From assembly GCA_041749075.1 (NCBI GenBank), contig JBGTBY010000031.1, forward strand, positions 186,001 to 250,000: a DNA stretch of 64,000 nt. Reading direction: 5' to 3'. Shown here one piece after another: positions 43,694 through 53,156 of the stretch. The translations under genes and the position numbers were made by a program. Each line of letters starts with the position of its first letter. Positions within the stretch are counted from its first letter, which is position 1. The stretch comes from CAMTWZ01 sp041749075. Lineage in GTDB: Bacteria; Bacteroidota; Rhodothermia; Balneolales; HLUCCA01. The notes beneath the pieces are model-generated. The model saw only the letters and a list, made by a program, of their open reading frames with translations. It was not told the DNA's origin and made no database searches.

Positions 43694-44398
43694 ATGGGTA
43701 TAGCCGAACGCAAAGAACGAGAGAAGGAAGAACGTCGGAACATGATCATCGACGCCGCCGAGCGGGTGATTTTTTCCAACCGAATCGACACGTCCACCAT
43801 GGATCAGATCGCCGAAGAGGCCGAACTGAGCAAGGGGACGCTCTACTTGTATTTCAAAAGCAAGACGGATCTGTATCTGGCCATCCAAGATCGGGGGATG
43901 TCGATTCTGGCCGACAAACTCGCCCGTGTGCTAGGTGAAAAGAAGAAGGGTATCGAGCTATTGAAGCGGTTTGGGGAGGTGTATTTCGATTATGCGAACC
44001 AATTTCCGAATTACTTCAATGCGGAAATGTTCTGCCGCTCACACGAATTCATGGAAGAAACCACGGCAAGCGAGCTGTTCCAATCCACGCGTGACAAGCG
44101 GATCGAAATCGTGAGTTTCATCATTCGGGGCATCCAGATCGGATTGCAAGATGGCAGCATCCGGAAAGACATTCAGCCCGAGGAACTGTCGCTCATGCTC
44201 TATGCGAGCCTGAACGGAATGATCCAGGCTTACATGCTGCGCAAACAAGTCGAGAAACACGACCTGTTTCCAGAAATCCGCGTGTCGATCGATCATATCG
44301 TGCAAGACTTCATCCGCATTCTGCTGGACGGATTGAAGCCCGAGAATGTGACCAATGGTCAGAATGTACACGAAACCCAAGCCATTTCGCGGGCGTAA
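43694..44398 (+). CDS. TetR-family transcriptional regulator of the efflux operon
   Basis: A 234-residue repressor-type protein. The N-terminal HTH has RNMIIDAAERVIF, TSTMDQIAEEAELSKGTLYLYFKSKTDL, the classic TetR pattern. The ligand domain follows without obvious family clues. I chose the ATG at 43694, which gives the usual N-terminus; upstream frame to 43649 reads through the putative operator. It is followed by tolC, adaptor and RND genes with a 27-base gap. Confidence 0.93.
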   Translation: MGIAERKEREKEERRNMIIDAAERVIFSNRIDTSTMDQIAEEAELSKGTLYLYFKSKTDLYLAIQDRGMSILADKLARVLGEKKKGIELLKRFGEVYFDYANQFPNYFNAEMFCRSHEFMEETTASELFQSTRDKRIEIVSFIIRGIQIGLQDGSIRKDIQPEELSLMLYASLNGMIQAYMLRKQVEKHDLFPEIRVSIDHIVQDFIRILLDGLKPENVTNGQNVHETQAISRA

Positions 44399-44425
44399 GC
44401 GTCCGCCGTTATCATCCATTACCCT

Positions 44426-45832
44426 ATGCAGTCCCAACGTTTCGCGGCTATTGTGCTCATCGCCGCTCTTTTCGCACCTTTGGTTGCCTTTGCGCAGCCT
44501 GTGATCACCGTCGACCAAGCCATCGCCACGGCTCTCGCCAATAACACCGACCTTCGCATCGCGAAGTTGGCCATCGACGATTCCGAGCAACAAGTGATGA
44601 TGGCATGGGCGGAAGTGATGCCCACCATCAACTCATCGCTCAATTACACGCGCAACATCGAGATTCCGGTTCAATTCCTGCCCGGTGAATTCTTCGGTGA
44701 AGCGCCAGGAACGTTGATTCCGATCAAGTTCGGTGCCGACAACTCCTGGCAAGGCGGTTTTTCCGTGAATCAGACTCTGTTCCGCGGAGATGCCATCGTG
44801 GCGATTACCAGTCGCGACGTGTATCGGCTTGCGGCGGCGGAGAACTTCCGAGCCACATCCCAACAGGTCGTGACCCAAACCCGCCTGGCCTATTATTCCG
44901 TGCTCATCGCCGAAGCGCAGTTCCGCTTGGCCGACGCGTCGCTCTCCCGCCTCAAGGTCAATCTAGACGAAAACAAGGTCCGTGCGGGCGCGGGTCTGCT
45001 GGATGAGTATGAAGTACTTCGCCTCGAGGTTCAATTGGCCAATGAAGAGCCACGCCGAATCGAATCGGCGGATGCGCTCGAAAAAGCCTTCCGTGATTTG
45101 AACCTCGCCATGGGCTTGCCTGTCGACACGCCATTCAAAGTGAAAGGCGATCTCGTGAATCTGGACATCTTCGCCTCCCGCACTGTCGATGCGAATACCG
45201 AGCTCATGGACCTGGATCGGATGATCGATGTGGCGCCGGTCGACCAAGTGGATGTGACCGCCACTCGTGGAGATCTTCGCTCTCTGAATGTGCAACGTCG
45301 GTTGAAAGACCGCGAAATCTTGGCCAACAAAACCGAATTTTATCCGAATATCACAGCCAACTATGCGCTGCAATGGAGTTCCTCGCAAAACGGTACACCG
45401 GATTTCTGGGAGAATAACAACCGGTTTCAGACGATCGGTGTGACGGTGAGCCTACCCTTGTTTGATGGAATGCGTCGCGTGACCACCATCAAACGCTCGC
45501 AAATCGAGCGTCGTGGACTCGATGAACAAATCCGATTCGCTGAGCAGAACGCCCGGAACGAGGTGGTCACAAACTGGCAACGACTCGAACGCATTTTCGA
45601 AACCGCATCCTCGCGCCGCAAAGCCGTGGAACAATCCAAGCGGGGATATGACATCGCACTTGCCCGCTTCCGCAATGGCGTGGGTTCCCAGCTGGATGTG
45701 ACCGAAGCCGAATATCAATACCAGCTCGCAGAACTCAATTACGCCGCCATGGTGTTTGACTATCTGAGCGCCAAAGCCCAATACGACCTCTCGCGCGGCG
45801 ACGTGCCGTTTGTCGATACTCAACGCAATTAA
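44426..45832 (+). CDS. TolC-family outer-membrane efflux protein
   Basis: A 468-residue outer-membrane factor with a signal peptide (residues 1-24, ending AFAQ) and two outer-membrane-efflux repeats of long helices. These include LANNTDLRIAKLAIDDSEQQV at the start and LARFRNGVGSQLDVTEAE in the second repeat. It forms the exit duct for the adjacent adaptor and RND pump. The gap to the lipoprotein adaptor gene is 4 bases. Confidence 0.93.
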   Translation: MQSQRFAAIVLIAALFAPLVAFAQPVITVDQAIATALANNTDLRIAKLAIDDSEQQVMMAWAEVMPTINSSLNYTRNIEIPVQFLPGEFFGEAPGTLIPIKFGADNSWQGGFSVNQTLFRGDAIVAITSRDVYRLAAAENFRATSQQVVTQTRLAYYSVLIAEAQFRLADASLSRLKVNLDENKVRAGAGLLDEYEVLRLEVQLANEEPRRIESADALEKAFRDLNLAMGLPVDTPFKVKGDLVNLDIFASRTVDANTELMDLDRMIDVAPVDQVDVTATRGDLRSLNVQRRLKDREILANKTEFYPNITANYALQWSSSQNGTPDFWENNNRFQTIGVTVSLPLFDGMRRVTTIKRSQIERRGLDEQIRFAEQNARNEVVTNWQRLERIFETASSRRKAVEQSKRGYDIALARFRNGVGSQLDVTEAEYQYQLAELNYAAMVFDYLSAKAQYDLSRGDVPFVDTQRN

Positions 45833-45836
45833 TCTT

Positions 45837-46898
45837 ATGAAAACCCTACTCTACATTTTTCCTATCGTCTTGTTGGCCGCGGCTTGCGGTTCCGAAGAGT
45901 CTCAGGAGCCGGCCACGACCGAAGTCTTCGAGCGCACCATCAATGTGAGCACCGAGCGTGTTCAACCGCAAGAATTTGTCAATTATCTGTCGTTGGTCGG
46001 TACGGTGAAATCCGGTCAGGACATCAAGATTTCGGCTGAAGTGACGGGGCTCGTGGAGCGCTTATCTGTCAGCAAAGGTCAGCGGTTCAGAAAAGGCGAC
46101 CTCATTCTGAAAATCGACGACTCGAGCCTGCGCCAGGAACTCGAAATCGCGAAGGCATCCGCCGAAACCGCACGTGAGAATTATGAGCGGACCAAATCGA
46201 TTTGGGAGTCGGATCGCATCGGTTCCGAATTCGCGGTGATCACGGCCGCCAATGCATCACGTCAGGCACAGGCGAACAAAGAGTTGTTGGATATCCGACT
46301 TCAAAAATCCTCGATCATCGCACAATTTGATGGCATTCTGGAAGAAGTTTATGTTGAACAAGGTGAAATCGCCGCCGCAGGATCCCCATTGGTACGATTG
46401 ATCGAATCGGGCAAAATGCATGTCGAAAGCGGTGTCCCTGCACGGTATGCTGGACTCGTACGAGTTGGCGACCTCATCGAAATCAGTTTCGAGATGCTCA
46501 ATAACCGCACCTACACCTCGAAAGTGAGTCGTGTGGGTTCTGCGATCGATCCGTCTGTGCGCACATTCCGCATCGAAGCCGATCTACAAGCCAGTTCCGT
46601 CTACAAAGTGGACATGATCGCCACCATCCGCCTGCAAACCGAAACGTTTGCGGATGCCATCGTGCTGAATCAGGAATTCGTACAACGCGATGAAAACGGC
46701 TACCGCGTGTTTGTTGTGAGTGATGTGGATGGTAAAAAACGCGCCACAGCCACTCGTGTCGAACTCGGACCCATTTTCAACAATCGGGTTGTGATCACAA
46801 GCGGTCTCCAGCCGGGCGATGAGGTCATTACCCGTGGCTCGGTGTTCGTTGAGAACAACATTCTGCTCAATATCCAAAACGATGAGGCCAATTCATGA
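45837..46898 (+). CDS. RND efflux periplasmic adaptor (membrane fusion) lipoprotein
   Basis: A 353-residue adaptor with a lipoprotein signal (IVLLAAACGS, lipid-anchored Cys at about residue 16). The barrel-sandwich hybrid halves flank a short helical hairpin (VGTVKSGQDIKISAEVTG and SIIAQFDGILEEVYVEQGE), and the beta-barrel domain follows. The ATG at 45837 is used; an upstream frame overlaps tolC. Its stop overlaps the pump start (ATGA at 46895-46898). Confidence 0.93.
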   Translation: MKTLLYIFPIVLLAAACGSEESQEPATTEVFERTINVSTERVQPQEFVNYLSLVGTVKSGQDIKISAEVTGLVERLSVSKGQRFRKGDLILKIDDSSLRQELEIAKASAETARENYERTKSIWESDRIGSEFAVITAANASRQAQANKELLDIRLQKSSIIAQFDGILEEVYVEQGEIAAAGSPLVRLIESGKMHVESGVPARYAGLVRVGDLIEISFEMLNNRTYTSKVSRVGSAIDPSVRTFRIEADLQASSVYKVDMIATIRLQTETFADAIVLNQEFVQRDENGYRVFVVSDVDGKKRATATRVELGPIFNNRVVITSGLQPGDEVITRGSVFVENNILLNIQNDEANS

Positions 46899-49800
46899 GT
46901 TCTTCGAATGGAAATCGCAAAGAATTCGGGCTCTCATCCCTTTCGATCGATCAAAGCACGATGGTGATGGTGATGATGTTCCTCGTATTCGTTCTAGGTC
47001 TGTACAGCTACAGTACACTTCCGAAAGAAGCTGAGCCGGATATCCCGATTCCTGTGATTGTGATTTCGACGGTATATCCGGGCGTCTCGCCGGAAGACGT
47101 GGAAAACCTCGTCACGCAAAAGCTTGAAGCCAAGCTCAACGAAATCCAGGATGTGAAAGTGATGACATCCACCTCGGTGGAAGGGTACGCGAACGTCATT
47201 TTGGAATTCGACACCAGTGTGAACTTGGATGAGGCTCTACAAAAAGTGCGTGAGAAAGTGGATTTGGCCAAGCCAGATCTGCCGGCGGATGTGGAGAGTC
47301 CGGTGATCATGGAAATCAACATCGCCCAATTCCCGATCATGCAAGTGAACGTGGCTGGCGATTACAGCCTCGAACGCCTCAAAAAAGTGGCCGAAGACCT
47401 GCAAGACCGCCTCGAAAGCATTCCGGGCGTATTGGAAGCGAATTTGGCCGGCGGACTTGATCGTGAAGTCTATATCGACATCGATCTGGGCAAGATGAAG
47501 TACTACAACATCGAGTTCAAAGATGTGATCGAAGCCATCCAATTCGAAAACGTGACCATCCCTGGTGGTAATGTGGATGTAGGCTCGAAGAAATTCTTGG
47601 TTCGGATTCCTGGTGAGTATAAGAATCCGAATGAGATGGCCGACATCGTCATCAAATCGCGCGACGACAGTCCGATTTATCTGCGTGATATCGCCAAAGT
47701 GGATTTCGGATACATGGAACGCGCGTCGTATGCCCGTTTGGACGACAGCCCCGTGATCACGCTATCCATCGTGAAGCGCTCCGGTCAGAACATCATTGAA
47801 GCGACCGATGCGGTGAAAGCCGTCATCGCCGAAGAATCCGAGAATTTCCCGCCCGGTACGACCGTCAAGGTGACCAACGAAACGGCGACCATGATTCGCG
47901 AAACCGTGAGTTCCTTGGAAAACAACATCATTTCCGGCTTGATCCTCGTGGTCGGAGTGATTTTGTTTTTCCTTGGAGTTCGTAACTCCTTCTTTGTTGG
48001 AATCGCGATTCCGCTATCCATGTTGCTGTCGTTCATCGTGCTTCAGGCCTTGGGCATCACCATGAACATGATCGTTTTGTTCAGTTTGATTCTCGCATTA
48101 GGGATGCTCGTGGACAACGCGATCGTGGTAGTGGAAAACATTTATCGCTATCTGGAAGACGGATACAGCCGTGTGGAAGCGGCCAAAAAAGGAACTGGTG
48201 AAGTGGCGCTACCGATCATTTCTGGAACGGTAACCACTCTCGCCGCCTTCACACCGCTGATGTTTTGGCCTGGCATCGTGGGTGAGTTCATGAAATACCT
48301 TCCGCTAACGCTGATCATCACCCTGAGCAGTTCCTTGTTCGTGGGCCTGGTGATCAATCCGGTGCTCTGTGCCTTGTTCATGCGATTGGATGGAACCCCG
48401 GCCGAACAACCGATGACCACCCGTGGAAAACGCTTGATGCTCCTTGTAACCGGTGTGATCTTCCTGTTCCTATTGTACAATAATGTCTTGGTGTGGGGCA
48501 TGATTCTCATCACAAGCGTTCTTATGTATTTCTTTCACACCCGATACATGCACCGCGCCGGCTTGGTGTGGCAGAAAAAAGGGGTGCCTTGGATGATCGA
48601 GAAATATCGCGGTTCGCTGGTCGTAGCATTAAACCGACCTGGACTCGTGATTTTTGGAGCAATCGGTATCCTGATTCTCAGCGTCTTCGTATTCCGTGCG
48701 TTCAATCGAGGCATCGAGTTTTTTCCTGAGGGCATTCCCCCACGTGCGGCCTACATCCAGGTGGAAACACCCGTCGGAACCTTGGCATCGGTCACGGACG
48801 AGGTGATTCGCTCCTATGAAGCCCGGGTTGGTTCCATTCCAGGTATCAACGATGTGGAATCGGTTGTGGCTACATCCGGATCGAAAATTTCCGGTGGCGA
48901 TTTTGCCGGAGGCAGCTCATCTACCCATTTGGGCACCGTAGTGGTCAACTTCCGCGATTACAAATACCGCGAGACCGACACCTTCGAATCGCTTGAGTTC
49001 ATGCAACGTGAGTTCGAAAAACTGGCTGTTGGTGCGAATGTGAAGGTGGAAGTACCTGCTGAAGGTCCACCGACCGGAAAAGTGATCAATCTTGAAATCG
49101 TGGGTCAGGAATTGGATGTGTTGGAAAGCCTGACAGCGAGAGCGTTGGCCACCATCCGTAATCATCCCGTTTCTGCCAAACTCGAAGGTTTGGACAACGA
49201 CATGCCGGACAAACGTCCTGAATTGGTCGTTGTGGTCGATCGAGAAAAAGCCGCCACATTCGGACTCAGCACGAACCGTGTGGGATCGACGGTTCGGAAT
49301 GCCATCAACGGCGTGGAAGTATCGAAATACCGCGATGGAAATGATGAATACGATATCATTGTTCGCTTGGATGAGAAATACCGCAATTCGTTGGATGCCG
49401 TCGGCGACTTGTTCGTGATGGCGGAAAACGGTCGACAAGTACCGATTTCGGAAGTAGCGACCTGGTATGTGGCCGACGGACTAGGCGGCATCAACCGCAA
49501 GGACATGGATCGTGTGATCACCGTATCGGCAGACGTGCGCGCCGGATATCAGGACAACGCGGTATTGGCCGAAGTTCAAGAGGTCATCGCACCCCTGATG
49601 AACGAAATGCCACGTGGCTACGTGATGCGTTGGTCCGGACAGCAAGAAGAACAGAACGAAGCTCAGGAATTCCTGACAGGCGCGTTCCTCATCGCATTGT
49701 CGCTCATCGTCTTCACGTTGGTGGCCCAGTTCAATTCCATGGCGAAATCGTTCATGGTGATGACATCGGTCATCATGTCCATCGCCGGCGTATTGTATGG

Positions 49801-50353
49801 ATTGGTTCTGTTCCAAATGCCGTTCGGTATCATCATGACGGGCTTGGGTATCATTTCTCTCGCAGGAGTGGTGGTGAACAACGCGATTGTATTGATCGAT
49901 TATGTGGATCTGCTTAGGAGTCGGGATGGATTGAGCGTGTATGATGCTCTTATCAAGGCTGGACAGACCCGTCTGCGTCCCGTTTTGCTCACCGCACTCA
50001 CCACCATCCTCGGACTTGTGCCGTTGGCGATCGGTTTCAACTTCGATTTCATCGTGCTCTTTTCCAATCCAGTCGCGTTTTTCAGCGACATCAGCCAGTA
50101 CATCTACTGGGGTGGCGAACAAGCCGAATGGTGGGCGCCTATGGCCATTGCGGTTATTTCAGGGCTGACATTCTCCACGTTGCTCACACTTATTTTCATA
50201 CCCGTGGTCTACTACCAAGTGGACAAGCTGATTCTATGGTACAACCGCTATGCCTACGGCATTGAAAAAGGTCTGAATTCGGCCCACGACAGCGCTGAAA
50301 AAACATTGGCACAACCTAAAGAAGCCGATATCTTTGAACCGATGCTGAACTGA
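46895..50353 (+). CDS. RND-family multidrug/efflux pump (HAE1/AcrB-like)
   Basis: A 1152-residue inner-membrane pump, about 100 residues longer than AcrB. It begins with a hydrophobic helix near residues 24-44, then VISTVYPGVSPEDVENLVT and two large periplasmic domains. The TM4 motif reads LGMLVDNAIVVVEN, with Asp-Asn where AcrB has Asp-Asp. Extra hydrophobic sequence occurs around residues 515-560 (the GVIFLFLLYNNVLVWGMILI stretch) and near the C-terminus (NPVAFFSDISQYIYWGGEQ). Such extended pumps occur in Bacteroidota. It is coupled to the adaptor and presumably works with the TolC protein. Confidence 0.93.
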   Translation: MSSSNGNRKEFGLSSLSIDQSTMVMVMMFLVFVLGLYSYSTLPKEAEPDIPIPVIVISTVYPGVSPEDVENLVTQKLEAKLNEIQDVKVMTSTSVEGYANVILEFDTSVNLDEALQKVREKVDLAKPDLPADVESPVIMEINIAQFPIMQVNVAGDYSLERLKKVAEDLQDRLESIPGVLEANLAGGLDREVYIDIDLGKMKYYNIEFKDVIEAIQFENVTIPGGNVDVGSKKFLVRIPGEYKNPNEMADIVIKSRDDSPIYLRDIAKVDFGYMERASYARLDDSPVITLSIVKRSGQNIIEATDAVKAVIAEESENFPPGTTVKVTNETATMIRETVSSLENNIISGLILVVGVILFFLGVRNSFFVGIAIPLSMLLSFIVLQALGITMNMIVLFSLILALGMLVDNAIVVVENIYRYLEDGYSRVEAAKKGTGEVALPIISGTVTTLAAFTPLMFWPGIVGEFMKYLPLTLIITLSSSLFVGLVINPVLCALFMRLDGTPAEQPMTTRGKRLMLLVTGVIFLFLLYNNVLVWGMILITSVLMYFFHTRYMHRAGLVWQKKGVPWMIEKYRGSLVVALNRPGLVIFGAIGILILSVFVFRAFNRGIEFFPEGIPPRAAYIQVETPVGTLASVTDEVIRSYEARVGSIPGINDVESVVATSGSKISGGDFAGGSSSTHLGTVVVNFRDYKYRETDTFESLEFMQREFEKLAVGANVKVEVPAEGPPTGKVINLEIVGQELDVLESLTARALATIRNHPVSAKLEGLDNDMPDKRPELVVVVDREKAATFGLSTNRVGSTVRNAINGVEVSKYRDGNDEYDIIVRLDEKYRNSLDAVGDLFVMAENGRQVPISEVATWYVADGLGGINRKDMDRVITVSADVRAGYQDNAVLAEVQEVIAPLMNEMPRGYVMRWSGQQEEQNEAQEFLTGAFLIALSLIVFTLVAQFNSMAKSFMVMTSVIMSIAGVLYGLVLFQMPFGIIMTGLGIISLAGVVVNNAIVLIDYVDLLRSRDGLSVYDALIKAGQTRLRPVLLTALTTILGLVPLAIGFNFDFIVLFSNPVAFFSDISQYIYWGGEQAEWWAPMAIAVISGLTFSTLLTLIFIPVVYYQVDKLILWYNRYAYGIEKGLNSAHDSAEKTLAQPKEADIFEPMLN

Positions 50354-50364
50354 TCCATATTTTT

Positions 50365-50772
50365 ATGATCCAACGACCCCAAACGGTTTACTTGTCCCTC
50401 TCGATTCTATTGAATCTGATGTTGCCCTTCACTGCCATTGCAGACCGCATGTACAGCGATCCGCATGGCTGGTGGGGATACGCATTCACATCCGCCATCC
50501 TGCTTGCTATCGGCACCGCAGGATACGCGATCACGTTGTTCAAAACCCGGCCTAATCAAGCCAATTGGGTGCTTCGGTCGTTCTTGTTTCAAATCATCAC
50601 TGTCGGACTCTGTTTGGGCGTATTCTTTTCCTCGGGCCCGTTGTCGGCAAGACTCTTACCTGATTATGTCTCCTTGCTGGCGGTCATCGTGTCCGCATTG
50701 GTGATCTGGATGGCGCGCTTTCAGATCTTGAAAGACGAAGCCTTGGTCAAATCCATCGACCGCATCCGCTGA
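50365..50772 (+). CDS. DUF4293 family membrane protein
   Basis: A 135-residue protein with four hydrophobic helices. The start MIQRPQTVYLSLSILLNLMLP and the end MARFQILKDEALVKSIDRIR match DUF4293, a small Bacteroidota membrane family of unknown function. It is 11 bases after the RND pump and 2 bases before the EamA gene. Its function in this operon is unknown. Confidence 0.88.
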   Translation: MIQRPQTVYLSLSILLNLMLPFTAIADRMYSDPHGWWGYAFTSAILLAIGTAGYAITLFKTRPNQANWVLRSFLFQIITVGLCLGVFFSSGPLSARLLPDYVSLLAVIVSALVIWMARFQILKDEALVKSIDRIR

Positions 50773-50774
50773 GG

Positions 50775-51668
50775 ATGACCTCCAAAACCTACGGACTCCT
50801 GGCCTTAGGCTTGGCCACCTTCGCAACCGCGCCCATCGTGGTTCGGCTGGCCGGTGAAGGTGCCGATCCCATCGCTCTCACCACGGTTCGTACTGTGGTC
50901 GCGGCATTGGTGCTGCTGCCGATCTGGTGGTGGCACAAAGAAGGTCGCTCCAGTACGCCCTCAACAGCAAAACACACCTGGCGATGGAGTTTCTTGGCCG
51001 GTTTGTTCCTGGCGACTCATTTCGCCTTATGGGTGATGTCGCTCGGGTACACATCCGTGGCATCGGCTTCGGTTCTCGTCACCTCGCATCCCGTATTGCT
51101 GATCCTGATTGAATCGGCACTGTTGGGTGTGGTATTTCAACGCCTGACCTGGGTTGGCGTCTTCATTGCGTTCACAGGTAGCGTGCTGTTGGCCATCACG
51201 GATCAATCCGCCACCACGACCTACTCGAATCCGGTACTCGGGAATGCCTTGGCGTTCACCTCATCGCTGATGTTCGTGGGTTACATCCTCATCAGCCAAA
51301 AAATCCGCAAACATCACACATGGTTGGATTATGTGACGCGTGTGTATCTCACCACTGCGCTGGTGACTCTCTTATTGTTTGTTGTGATGGGGAAATCCGG
51401 AGTTTCGCTCACACCCGGAGTATGGATGTCAGGCTTGATTTTGGCGTTCGGCGCTCAGTTGATCGGTCATGGAGCGTTGAATTATGCTGTGAAATCGATC
51501 TCCCCGACTCTATTATCTACTCTCATCCTGGCCGAACCGGTGTTCGCGACCGTTTTGGCGATGTTCTTTTTTGCGGAGATTCCATCCACGATTGCATCCA
51601 TCGCCATGACACTTACCCTCATTGGCATCCTGGTGAGCTGGTGGGGCAGAAGGAACGACGTAACCTGA
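50775..51668 (+). CDS. EamA/DMT-family transporter
   Basis: A 297-residue ten-helix transporter with two EamA repeats: LATFATAPIVVRLAGEGADP and FALWVMSLGYTSVASASVLV in the first, ILAEPVFATVLAMFFFAEIP in the second. It is likely an exporter of an unknown metabolite. It follows the DUF4293 gene by 2 bases. Its sequence is distinct from the EamA protein at 42724-43608. Confidence 0.92.
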   Translation: MTSKTYGLLALGLATFATAPIVVRLAGEGADPIALTTVRTVVAALVLLPIWWWHKEGRSSTPSTAKHTWRWSFLAGLFLATHFALWVMSLGYTSVASASVLVTSHPVLLILIESALLGVVFQRLTWVGVFIAFTGSVLLAITDQSATTTYSNPVLGNALAFTSSLMFVGYILISQKIRKHHTWLDYVTRVYLTTALVTLLLFVVMGKSGVSLTPGVWMSGLILAFGAQLIGHGALNYAVKSISPTLLSTLILAEPVFATVLAMFFFAEIPSTIASIAMTLTLIGILVSWWGRRNDVT

Positions 51669-51707
51669 TTTTTTGTATCTTTAGCATTATTAGCTAATTA
51701 CACGAAA

Positions 51708-53156
51708 ATGGCCATCGCAAACGTGTTCAAAATCGTCGTATGTATTGTGATTCTGGTGATGGTGGGTTGGTTCATACGTCCCACGTCTACACCAGAAGAC
51801 GACCACGGTCTAAGTGTGATGTCCCCCGTTGAGCGGGATTTCGACCAAATCATGGAATCGGGGGTGATTCGTCTCGTCACCCGGTACAATAGCCAAACCT
51901 ATTTCCTCCAAGCGGGCACGGAACGCGGGTTCGAGTTCGATTTCTTCTCCGCGTTCGCTCGTGAGCATGGCCTTCGGGTAGAAGTGGTGATCCCGAATGA
52001 AGACGAGCATCCCATCGATTTGTTGAATCGGGGAGATGGGGATGCGATCGCCGCGAATTTCGCCGTCACCGAAGAACGGGAACAGTTCATTGGCTTCTCC
52101 CATCCGTACAATTTGGTTACCGAAATTCTGATTGTGCATGAAAATGAGGTCGATCTGTATCCGGATGTCGAATCTCTAGCCGGACTCACCATCCATGTGC
52201 GTCGCAACAGCTCCTACTACACCAGTCTGCGCCGCTTGCAAGAATCCGGGATTGATCTGGTCATCGAGACGGTGTCAGAGACCATCGATACCGAAGCCTT
52301 GCTCGGACTCGTCTCAACTGGTGAGATTCTTGCCACAGTGGCCGATGACAATCTGTTCACAGCTGCATCCATTTTTATCCGCAACATCGCTGCGGGACCA
52401 TCGGTTGCTGAGACCAACCCTGTTGCGTGGGGCATCCGCAAGAATGCGGTCGAACTGGGGTTGAGGATGAATGATTTCATCTCGACACATTTCCAAGTTC
52501 GCGAGGAAGACGGGGAGTATCGTCGTTCCGAACTGATGAATGTGCTTCGCTCCCGCTATTATGAAAATCCGAGGGCGGTTTTGCACAACCGATGGCAGGT
52601 TAGAAACAAAACAGCCCGCGGACTCCTGTCTCCCTACGACGATATGGCTCGACGTGTCGCGGAATCCGTCGGCATCGATTGGAAGCTCATCATCGCAGTA
52701 ATCGCCCAGGAATCGCGTTTCGACCCGCAAGCGGTTAGTTGGATGGGGGCTGTAGGCCTCATGCAGATCATCCCGAAGTATTCCGAACTGGATACCGATT
52801 CACTACTGTTCGATGAAGAGGCCAACATGCGAGAAGGTGCCCGCATCCTCAAGCAGCATTTGGTCCATTTTGCCTACCTGGACAGCGTGAATCAGATGCG
52901 TTTCGCCCTAGCCAGTTACAATGCGGGAATAGGGCATGTGGCGGATGCGCGTCAGCTTGCCATCGATCTGAATCGAAATCCCAACGATTGGGAGGGTGTT
53001 CAAGTAAGTTTGCTCATGTTGATGAACCGAGAGCATTACAAGCACGCCAAATATGGTTTTGTGCGTGGCATCGAGACCGTCAATTACGTGAACAGCATTC
53101 TGAACCGATACAAGACCTACGACATGCTGCTCGCCCGGGCGGCTATCGATGCTTGA
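51708..53156 (+). CDS. mltF: MltF-like membrane-bound lytic transglycosylase
   Basis: A 482-residue protein with an N-terminal membrane anchor (about residues 7-23), a periplasmic solute-binding (SBP_bac_3) domain (about 45-290) and a C-terminal SLT transglycosylase domain. The catalytic glutamate is Glu335 in AQESRFDP, followed by AVGLMQIIP and FALASYNAGIGHV. MltF-type enzymes cut peptidoglycan strands. A TATCTTTAG box lies 24 bases upstream. The 3' end overlaps the convergent phosphatase gene by 14 bases. Confidence 0.92.
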   Translation: MAIANVFKIVVCIVILVMVGWFIRPTSTPEDDHGLSVMSPVERDFDQIMESGVIRLVTRYNSQTYFLQAGTERGFEFDFFSAFAREHGLRVEVVIPNEDEHPIDLLNRGDGDAIAANFAVTEEREQFIGFSHPYNLVTEILIVHENEVDLYPDVESLAGLTIHVRRNSSYYTSLRRLQESGIDLVIETVSETIDTEALLGLVSTGEILATVADDNLFTAASIFIRNIAAGPSVAETNPVAWGIRKNAVELGLRMNDFISTHFQVREEDGEYRRSELMNVLRSRYYENPRAVLHNRWQVRNKTARGLLSPYDDMARRVAESVGIDWKLIIAVIAQESRFDPQAVSWMGAVGLMQIIPKYSELDTDSLLFDEEANMREGARILKQHLVHFAYLDSVNQMRFALASYNAGIGHVADARQLAIDLNRNPNDWEGVQVSLLMLMNREHYKHAKYGFVRGIETVNYVNSILNRYKTYDMLLARAAIDA

